Shown here: in pieces, positions 56,499-64,000 of the stretch
Position numbering within the stretch: the stretch's first letter is position 1
Layout: each line of letters starts with the position of its first letter
NCBI GenBank assembly: GCA_029204225.1
Contig: CM055092.1
Location: forward strand, 23,375,005-23,439,004
Reading direction: 5' to 3'
DNA: 64,000 nucleotides
Source of the DNA: Diphasiastrum complanatum
Taxonomy: Eukaryota; Streptophyta; Lycopodiopsida; Lycopodiales; Lycopodiaceae
Notes under the pieces: generated by a model
The model's database searches: none
Told to the model about the DNA's origin: nothing
The model's input: only the letters and a program-made list of their open reading frames with translations
Position numbers and translations under genes: made by a program

Positions 56499-58163
56499 TG
56501 TTGGGTTATCTCACAGCACTTGCTGGAAAACCAAGAGAGAGCAGGCAGGCAGAAAGAAAGAGAGAGAGAGAGATATGTCGTGAAATGTTGCTACATTGAC
56601 AGCCAACGAAGAGTGCTAATATAACATAGAAAGGGAGCGACAGCCAACGAAGAGTGCTTATATAACATAGAAAGGGAGCGTACATGCCAAGAAAATGGTT
56701 GCATGGATTGCTGGTTTGCTGTGTTTTGGTCACACATGCTAACAATCCCTCACTTGATCAAAACACTGTAACACTAACATATTTTGTAGCTTTATCACTC
56801 TTAGAACCTCCCACACATAAATGCTCTACAAGTACAATTGAAACTTCAAGTCATCCTTTTTAATGCACTAAGCTTCCTCTCTTGCACTCCTTCTACATTC
56901 ACATGCCTTTGTTCTACATTGATAATCTAGATCATAATGCTATTGTTTCTTCTTCTTCTTGAACCAAATGAGCTTCATATGACTGGGCATCATCATAGAC
57001 CTTTTTCCAGCATTTCTTTGGATTGTGGCCAAGTTTGCCACAATATGTGCATTTCTCCTTATCTGCCATGCTTCTGCTTGCCTTTGAGAACAGAGCAAGT
57101 TCACTACTCCCACTGGTTCCCATGTTTGCACCTTTCTTGCGCAGTTCTTCTTGCAAGAGGAGTGATTTGACAGCTTGAATGCTTGTCATTCCTGGTGTGC
57201 ATACAAGAACAGAGGCCAGAGATGCATAGGATTTTGGCAAACTATTAAGAAGTAGAACTATCTTCTCATCTTCATCAATCTTGCATTGGATGGCAGCAAG
57301 TTTCTCTATGATGGTTTGCATCTTTTGGAAATGTTCACTCATAGAGTCATTTTCTGACATCTTCAGCAATGTGAGACTCCTTCTCAGATGCAACTTGTTG
57401 CTTATGGAAGATGATTGGTACATCCCCTTCAGCAAATCCCAGCTTTGCTTTGCTGTCTCTGCAGAATAGACATGCATTAATTCAGTGTCATTAATGCTCA
57501 GGAGGAGGATCGCCTTGACTTTGTTGTCTTCCTTTGCCCATGATGCTCTTCCTTGAGGATCTTCTGGCTTTTGTTTCTCTCCTAAAACAATCTCCCACAG
57601 ATCACGATCATGTAGCACCATCTCCATCTTCAGCTTCCATAGATGGAAGTTCTCTCCATTGAACTTCTCTATGGCATGGCATTGAGCAACTGATGCCATC
57701 TTCAAAATAGTGCCTCAGAGATGTTTGTCAAAGTGATGAGAGAACGTTAGTAGATGAGAGGAAGACAAGAGGAGTATTGCAAGCATGTTGTATCCCATAT
57801 CTCTGTTGGTGGTGTCATCGCTGGACAGCAGAAGAGAGAAAACCAAAATCACAAGAAGATGAATGTGTGTGGGCCCATAACCTTTGTTGGGTTATCTCAC
57901 AGCACTTGCTGGAAAACCAAGAGACAGCAGGCAGAGAGAGAGAGATGTCGTGAAATGTTGCTACATTGACAGCCAACGTAGAGTGCTTATATAACATAGA
58001 AAGGGAGCATACATGCCGAGAAAATGGTTGCATGGATTGCCATGCTGGACTAACACACAAGAGAAAAACCCGTAATCTTTTAGAATCCTGCATATGGAGC
58101 CAATTTCCTATACATATCAACCTCTTACATCCGTAGGCTGTGTTTTGGTCACACATGCTAACA
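56499..58163 (-). mobile_element. TR-GAG-type LTR element, intact right-arm copy (family B)
   Basis: 5' LTR 58163-57895 and 3' LTR 56744-56499, both starting TGTTAGCATGTGTG and ending AACCCAACA on the minus strand. A perfect 5-base target duplication CTTCT lies at 56494-56498 and 58164-58168. A polypurine-like AGTGAGGGAT precedes the 3' LTR. The only ORF is gag (56932-57705). The 3' LTR has a short tandem duplication around TATGTTATATNAGCACTCT. No initiator-Met PBS is apparent after the 5' LTR (it continues AAGGTTATGGGCCC), so the primer is unknown. The 1,665-bp total suits TR-GAG elements, which depend on pol from other copia elements. Confidence 0.9.
56932..57705 (-). CDS. Intact copia-type gag of the TR-GAG element
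   Basis: 257 aa from MKMASVAQCHAIEKFNGENF. The gag core follows UBN2/DUF4219-type copia capsid order: NFHLWKLKMEMVLHDRDLW, SINDTELMHVYSAETAKQ, WDLLKGMYQSSSISNKLHLR, SEHFQKMQTIIEKLAAIQ and LLNSLPKSYASLASVL. The zinc knuckle CTYCGKLGHNPKKC (CX2CX4HX4C) is near residues 220-235, with a basic WKKVYDD after it and an acidic tail. Gag would package element RNA in virus-like particles. No protease follows the stop. Preservation of this frame, while the left copy has two frameshifts, suggests either chance or selection for a trans-mobilised gag. Confidence 0.85.
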   Translation of the reverse strand: MKMASVAQCHAIEKFNGENFHLWKLKMEMVLHDRDLWEIVLGEKQKPEDPQGRASWAKEDNKVKAILLLSINDTELMHVYSAETAKQSWDLLKGMYQSSSISNKLHLRRSLTLLKMSENDSMSEHFQKMQTIIEKLAAIQCKIDEDEKIVLLLNSLPKSYASLASVLVCTPGMTSIQAVKSLLLQEELRKKGANMGTSGSSELALFSKASRSMADKEKCTYCGKLGHNPKKCWKKVYDDAQSYEAHLVQEEEETIAL

Positions 58164-58383
58164 CTTCTTTTCCAGTTTACTCATTATCAAAAAATCATTT
58201 CTGTTTGGTCCAATATGTATCATGTTGATATATGGAGTAGAGCTAGAGAGCAATCAAATATAAATTATTCGGGTTCGTGATAAGGTATCATATGTCTCAT
58301 TGGATTTCATGTATCTTGATGGGAATGAGTCGTAGTTATGTGAATACACATTAGCAATCATAGGTTATGTCTTATCATAAGAC

Positions 58384-60575
58384 TACCTTTCCAGTCTGCA
58401 TGTGGTCAGAATGGAAGAAAATCATCATCATTTTTTATGATCTTATGCAGAAGAGTTACGTTTTGAGATTTTAAAATGCCAGGAGTAGAATATCATCAAA
58501 AAATGAACTTGAAAAAAATTAGCAAGAAATACAATACAAACCTCACCGCTATTGCTGACATAATGGTTGTGAACCAACCGGAATTATATTTTATAAGCTT
58601 ATCTTTCTATAGATTTTCATGGTGTCCTTGTGCCACTTTCAATAAACTAGTGAATCTCATCTAACATCAATATCAGAAGGGTGAAAAAGGTTGGTTAGCA
58701 AAATCCACCATTATGCACCTGAAAACTTCTAGCCTTTCGGTCAGCCCACAAGTATGGGAAATTCTGAGAGCAGCTGGTCTTTCTTGCAAAAGTTATTATT
58801 GTCATTATTGCACGGGGTCATTGTCATAGGTGGTGGAAGTCTTGTAGCTGAGTGTAATCCTTGGAGGGAGCTAATGGTTCGGTGGTGCGTTTATCAATAA
58901 CTTCTCGATTGTTCTTGCGGAAAGCACTCAATAATCATAAGACAAAATCTTGGAGATATCTCCTCAAAGAAAATATATCATTTTAATGCCACGTAAGCTT
59001 CAAGATTTTTCTTTTGAGGCTATATTAGGCACCAAATAAGCTAGATTTGTCTACAGGAATCAAGAAGAGTTTTAGTGGTTGAATTCCTTCAAGAAATGCT
59101 TTTGTCAAGATAGTATGCACGAAGATAATTCTGGTCTTTAATCACTCAAGGAAGGTGTAAAAGTACCAATATATGATGTTATAGTATGGCACTTAATGCT
59201 AGCATGGGTCTTTCTTAGCATAGAAGACAAAGTTCAATCCAACATAGAATTTCCTTCTTGAAATTTATAAAAGTCTATAATCTATATCACCTATACAGCC
59301 GTTCATGAAGACACATCTTTAAATCTTGGAAATTACTTGCATTCGAGCAAATGATATACAAAATCAAACACATTGGATGATGTTGTCATGGGACTCTCCT
59401 AGTTTTTTTAAACACATCTGATTGTAACACTTCTTGGCCTTTCCCAAACCTTTTTAACTTCTTGCATAGTCAACATCTTAGCAGAGGATAAATTCTAAGA
59501 TGAGAGGGTGGCTTTTGCATACTAATTGGCCATGTATCACCCTCCCCATATCACATTGTATTTCCCCAACCCATTTGTTGTTGATGCTAATAATCTTGGA
59601 AATTACTTGCATTCCAGAAAATGATATACAAAATCAAACACATTGGATGATATGATATCATTTATTAGCACAATAATTGGCATGTCTGGACCACACTGAT
59701 GTGGATGCGAAAAAATGTTTTTGCAATCATGAAACAGTCGCGAAAGCGAAGCAACCGTGATTCAATGAGTTTCAGATGGGGTTCAGATGTGGTCGTTGGA
59801 CACTGCCAGCTGAATCACTCCTATAGTCCTCCAGAATGTAGTCAGACACCGTTGATCTACATTTATAAATTAATGCGGCATTTAAGAAATTCAACCAATG
59901 TGCGGAATTGGAATGAATGGTTGAATCAGACACACGAATAACAATAGACACATTTGCATTCAAGATCATACAACGTAAAAGAAGACATGTGCACAATGGC
60001 TACAAGATCATCTATTGATTTTCTTTGATTCTTCAAGCACTGCATGCATATCCACAATGTGCGTTGGCGTGAGAGAAATACAATTCCCTCACGAGTGGAT
60101 GTCTTGCTTACTAGCGGACTTGTGCATCACTATGGATCATGATCACAGAGCTCGTCTCGCACGTAGGCGGACTTCTTGTCTGTATTTCGTCTTGATTGCT
60201 TACTAGCATCAGACTACTTCATCTGTGTATGTTCTGTCAAGTGTCAAGTGTCATCCAGTAAGTATATAGTCGCTCTATGTAACTTTAAGATTAGAGTGAT
60301 TAAGCATCTAGAACTAATTAGAAAATTACAAGAGTGGTGGATTAGCCACGACCTAGAGTGTATCTGTTGACGTCATGCCATCAGATCAGATATCTACACT
60401 TCTGGGTACTTGCATGATCTTTGCTGGTACTCTTTGGAGCGTGAGGGCAGAAAATGTTTACGACGTTTTTTGTGTCGCATCGTTGGTTTCGTTTCTGTCA
60501 TCTGACTTTCTCGTGTTGGACCGCAAAAGATTCTTGTTCGCAAATCTTTCATGTTTGTGTCTTTTTGTCAGGTGT
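58384..60575. other. No supported gene; dispersed repeats
   Basis: Sequence right of the duplication. A 59-base direct repeat (ATCTTGGAAATTACTTGCAT ... ACATTGGATGAT) lies at 59323-59381 and 59593-59651, and the dispersed repeat shared with 15.6 kb lies exactly between. Short frames at 59699-59941 and 60375-60653 have no recognised domain. 60000-60570 may include the LTR of the minus-strand copia element that follows, but I could not define it. Confidence 0.4.
59398..59583 (+). repeat. Dispersed repeat, copy 2
   Basis: Counterpart of 15640-15835, in the same orientation, and flanked here by 59-base direct repeats, which could mark an insertion with a long target duplication or a small tandem duplication. 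Confidence 0.65.
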
Positions 60576-63066
60576 TCACAAAACTTTCGTGCTTTGTGTC
60601 TCTTGACTTTCGTGTTCACAAACATCTTCGTCAGGCAAAGGGTTGAAAGCTAGCAAATCTTTGTAAATAGAAACATTTTGTTTCTTCAGCTCCCTCTCAA
60701 AGCATGATAGCTTTACGATCTCGAGACTGCTCCTCTGTCTCTCAAAAAGTCCTTTGTCCATGGCTTTGGTGAAGATGTCAGCAACCATGTCTTTCGTTCC
60801 GATGAAGGTGGTCTGCAGCATCTTCTTTTCAATTAGATTCCTGATCAAGTGATACTTGATCGCAATGTGCTTCCTTCTAGAATGGAACACGAGATCTTTC
60901 GTCAGGTGTATTGCAGAGGTGTTGTCCATCTGTAAGACGAGAGGCTCGTTCCTTGTTTTGCCCAATTCGTCTAGGAGCTGCCTTGGCCATATTATCTCGT
61001 TGGTCATCTTTGTTGCTGCAATGTACTCTGCTTCGTAGGATGACTGGGCCACAACGGTCTGCTTCTTGCTGACCCAGAGAACTGTTGCTCCTGATGCAAT
61101 GGTGCATCTTTCTGAGACGCTTTTACAGTCGTCTTTGAGAGATGCCCAGTTAGCATCACTGTATGAAAGTATCTTGAAACCTGCATCATGACAATAACAC
61201 AAGCCATAATCCCTCGTTAATAGAAGATATTGCAAAATCCGTTTTGCAATCTTCCAATGTGTCGAGCTTGGATTCGTGCAGAATTGGCTCATCCTGAATA
61301 CTGCATAAGCAATATCAGGGCATGTGTTGTTTGCAAGGTGTGACGTGTGAGTTGCATTTGTTCTCTCTCTTCCTCATTCTTCGGATAGTCATCATTTGTC
61401 AGCACCATCCCTACGAGCATTGGAGTATTCGCTCCTTTGCAGTTCAGCATCCCAAAGTCCTCTAGGATCATCTGGGTGTATCTGGACTGGTGAAGGTATA
61501 GCTTAACTCCCTCATAGTCTCTTTCAATATGTAAGCCTAGGTAACACCTGGATTCTCCCAGATTCACGATCTTGAAATGTTTCGAGATGTCAGTCTTCAC
61601 TTTAGCAATTAGCTACTCACTCCTGCAAAGTATCAGAGTGTCGTCCACATATACAGCCACGATGATGATCTACCCATCTATAAATTTGACATATACATTG
61701 GAATCAGCCAACAGAGGCTTGAATCCTAATGACTTCAGGGCTTGATCTTTCTTCTTGTACCATTGTCGGGTTGATTGTTTCATACCATAGATACTTCTAT
61801 GCATTATGCATGCATAGTCAGGAAGTGAATTCGAGACATATTCTGGGGGTTGATCCATATAGACCTCTTCATCTAGTTCGCCATGCAAGAAGGTTGTCTT
61901 CTCATCCACAATGTGGATCCTGAGGTCATAAGCTGCAGCATATGCAAATAACAGATGTAGGGATGAATGTTTGATGACATGAGAGAAGGTTTCAAAGTAT
62001 TCAATACCATATCTCTGAGAAAATCCCTTCATTACAAGCCTTTTCTTGTATTTCGTCACATTCCCATCTAGTCCATATTTGAGCTTGAAAACCAATTTGC
62101 ATTTGACAGTCTTGTGCTTATGTGGTAATGACTCCAACGTTCATACCTAGTTCTTCCTCATGTACTCCATCTCTTCATTCATGGCTTGGATCCATCTATC
62201 CTTTTCAAGACTTTCAATTGCTTCCTCAAAAGTCTGTGGTTTGCCACTGAATCCGCATAACTCTTCTGATATGGAAGCTAAGCTGCCTGGCACAAATCTT
62301 ACTAGTGCTCTTCGTGGTCTAGTTGACCTTCTAGGATATCCTCATGGGATAGCAATGCTTTTGTCTTTGTCTGCTCTGCTCGGTCCGGAACCATCTTGGT
62401 TTATAGGAACTGTAGCAGTAGGTTGTCTCTCAAATTGTATTTCTTCAGATTCGTCGCTCAAACGGGAAACAACTCAAAAATCTTCGTTTTTGTGTTCATC
62501 CTCTACTCCCTCTATCACTTGTGGCAGGTCATAGTATTGTCTCTCCAAAATTTCATAGTTGACAGGATCGTCATTAGCCAATGTCCATGATATAGGTTTC
62601 CTTTCCTTCTGCCTTGAGCGATCAATGCTGGTACTGACATCAATCACGTTGCATGCTTCGTCAAGAAATGTTACACGCATCCCTGCATCTACTATTCTTG
62701 CTACAGAAAGCAAGTCTTGCTGCAGTGTAGGCACAAACAGAATGTCTTTGAGTCGTTTGTCTCTGCCGTTGGTGTTGAGCCATAGTGAACCAATATCGTT
62801 CACTTGATGCTTAGATCCATCTCCAAGAACTATGAATCTTGAAGGATCTGCACTTATGAAATCAGACATTATATGTCTTGATGTCACGAAGTGTGAGGTG
62901 GCTCCTGAATCTAGGATCACCTCATGTGTGTCAGATGTTGATATTGCACACACGTCTTCATAGATGTAGGCAATCAAATAGTTTATGTTTGTTCTTTCTT
63001 CCCCCATTTTCAAGCTCTCGGGTTATCCACGGTTGCGTGACCCTTCTTGTGGCAGTGAATACACTC
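60576..63066 (-). mobile_element. Ty1/copia pol with integrase deleted
   Basis: Minus-strand order: zinc knuckle CIHCHKKGHATVDN (about 63050-63010, last Cys lost) and protease ILDSGATSHF with SVARIVDAGM (62.9-62.6 kb). This passes directly into the pre-RT linker (TLANDDPVNYEILE, RPRRALVRF, IQAMNEEMEYMRKN). RT follows at 62137-61620 (LVFKLKYGLDGNVTKYKKRL, YMDQPPEYV, SIYGMKQSTRQWYKK, then AVYVDDTLIL). RNase H is 61292-60650 and retains D, E and D (SYSDANWAS, SYEAEYIAA, LQMDNTSAIH), ending KDMVADIFTKAM. The whole integrase is absent, and stops occur near 61655 and 62140. Nearly intact RT and RNase H blocks suggest a younger insertion than others here. Confidence 0.85.
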
Positions 63067-63237
63067 AACTACCATTCAGAGTTAGAAGGCTTCATACTTT
63101 TCACATTACTGATCTCTGTCTTTTGAACGATCAAACATTTTGAAATCTTTGCCAAGAGGAGACGGCGTAGCCGCCGTGCCGAAGTGGGGATATTCCCTCT
63201 GCAATTTCTTATATTCCCTCTATTTTTAATCTTTTCC

Positions 63238-63495
63238 GTACCAATATTGGATCGACGTGCCAGAGGTAAGAAAAATTTTGAGCAGTCGTACATCTGCGCA
63301 TCATACAGATATAGCATATCTGTACCAATATCAGATCGACGCGCTAGAGGTAAAGAAAATCAAGAGTAGTCGTACATCTGTGCATCATATCGATATCACA
63401 TATCAGTACCAATATCGAAGCGATGTGCCAGAGGTAAAGAGAATCTCGAGCAGTCGTGCACCCGCGCGTCGTACCGATATCATGTGTACAACCTT
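63238..63495. repeat. Three tandem 84-bp units
   Basis: CCAATAT..GATCGACG.GC.AGAGGTAA blocks start at 63241, 63325 and 63409 (period 84), each followed by GAGCAGTCGTNCATCTGNGC and a GATATCA-type tail. They precede the plus-strand gag and may be part of its LTR or leader. Confidence 0.8.
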
Positions 63496-63549
63496 ACAAT
63501 TCTATGGTGTGAATAAATCTTGTGATCCAGACTCATCTATCCAGTAATG

Positions 63550-64000
63550 GAAACTCTAAGCGAGAGTGTCCTTAATGAGTCAAGCAAATTGGCAGGTGCC
63601 GACAACTAGGTAGTTTGAAAATTCAAACTGAAGAACATTTTGATGGAAAATGAGCTATGGGAGATCGTGACAGGTGAAGAGACAAGGCCAGTGATTGAAT
63701 AAGATCAACAAGCATTTGATAGGAGAAGACAGAAAGCACAAAATGTCATCAACTTATCAGTTAAAGATGCAATTATTCTCTATATTTCAGATTCAGAAGG
63801 ACCAAAAGAAGCATGGGATACATTGAAGGCATTGTTTGAAACGACAAATACATCTCGAATACTATTTCTAAAGACAAAGTTGCATACATTGTGGATGGAT
63901 GATGGTACAACTATTGTCGATCACATACTGAAGATCAAAGAGATCCGTGATCAATTAGCAGCAGTTGGAGAGCGAGTACAAGATCGTGAGATCGTGCAAT
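63550..64000 (+). mobile_element. Copia gag start, cut by the window edge
   Basis: The plus strand reads ILMENELWEIVTGEETRPVI, a stop, then DQQAFDRRRQKAQNVINLSV, PKEAWDTLKALFETTNTSRI, FLKTKLHTLWMDDG and ILKIKEIRDQLAAVGERV. This is the standard UBN2 copia gag N-terminal half. One in-frame TAA (about 63700) and an eroded region before the first Met suggest decay. It runs off the right edge. It is opposite in strand to the neighbouring copia pol, so it is a separate element. Confidence 0.75.

Larger units (their letters stand above)
51763..58383 (-). repeat. Right arm of the large inverted duplication
   Basis: Reverse-orientation counterpart of 30547-37612, about 6.6 kb against 7.1 kb. It contains, in mirrored order, the unknown ORF, gypsy integrase fragment, fold-back element, expansin and TR-GAG element. 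Its expansin has decayed while its TR-GAG is intact, the opposite of the left arm. Confidence 0.9.

Overview
This window is a repeat-dominated stretch of a land-plant nuclear genome. The evidence is a three-exon alpha-expansin gene, many Ty1/copia and Ty3/gypsy fragments with initiator-Met-tRNA primer-binding sites, a CACTA-type terminus, AT-rich spacers and long decayed introns. The size and age mix of the repeats would suit a large-genome seed plant such as a gymnosperm, but I cannot fix the species from the sequence. No rRNA, tRNA, CRISPR or bacterial operon structure is visible.

Layout. 0.5-10.5 kb holds two minus-strand copies of an LTR element (called family D here) with an unrecognised protein, a fragment of a second LTR family (family A), an inverted family-A LTR with an unrelated ORF just upstream of its polypurine tract, and DNA-transposon debris. 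11.4-17.7 kb holds a collapsed copia fragment, a dense cluster of short perfect palindromes, a MITE-like element, a decayed three-exon minus-strand gene, three GC-rich hairpins and a four-unit 360-bp tandem array. 18.7-22.4 kb holds a family-A gag and other retroelement relics. 23.5-29.8 kb holds a decayed gene with motifs LIIDGMDQ, QADN and GHTHEDID. It was split by a 275-bp-LTR copia element (matching 5-bp target duplications) and its halves were then separated by an inversion.

30.5-58.4 kb is a large inverted duplication: arms of about 7.1 and 6.6 kb around a 14-kb spacer. Each arm carries an alpha-expansin gene, a gag-only LTR element (TR-GAG type), a fold-back element, a gypsy integrase fragment and an unrecognised ORF. 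The left expansin is intact (258 codons). The right one is a pseudogene with three lesions. In contrast, the right TR-GAG copy is the intact one (LTRs, 257-aa gag, target duplication) and the left one is frameshifted. The spacer holds a gypsy fragment with integrase ahead of reverse transcriptase, a two-LTR family-A element and an inverted family-A internal fragment.

58.4-64 kb holds dispersed repeats, a minus-strand copia pol lacking integrase, an 84-bp tandem repeat and the start of a plus-strand copia gag that runs off the window.

The only gene I consider likely to be functional for the host is the left-arm expansin, a secreted cell-wall-loosening protein. All other coding signal is mobile-element or decayed. 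Motif reads are by eye; family names come from recalled motifs and were not searched.
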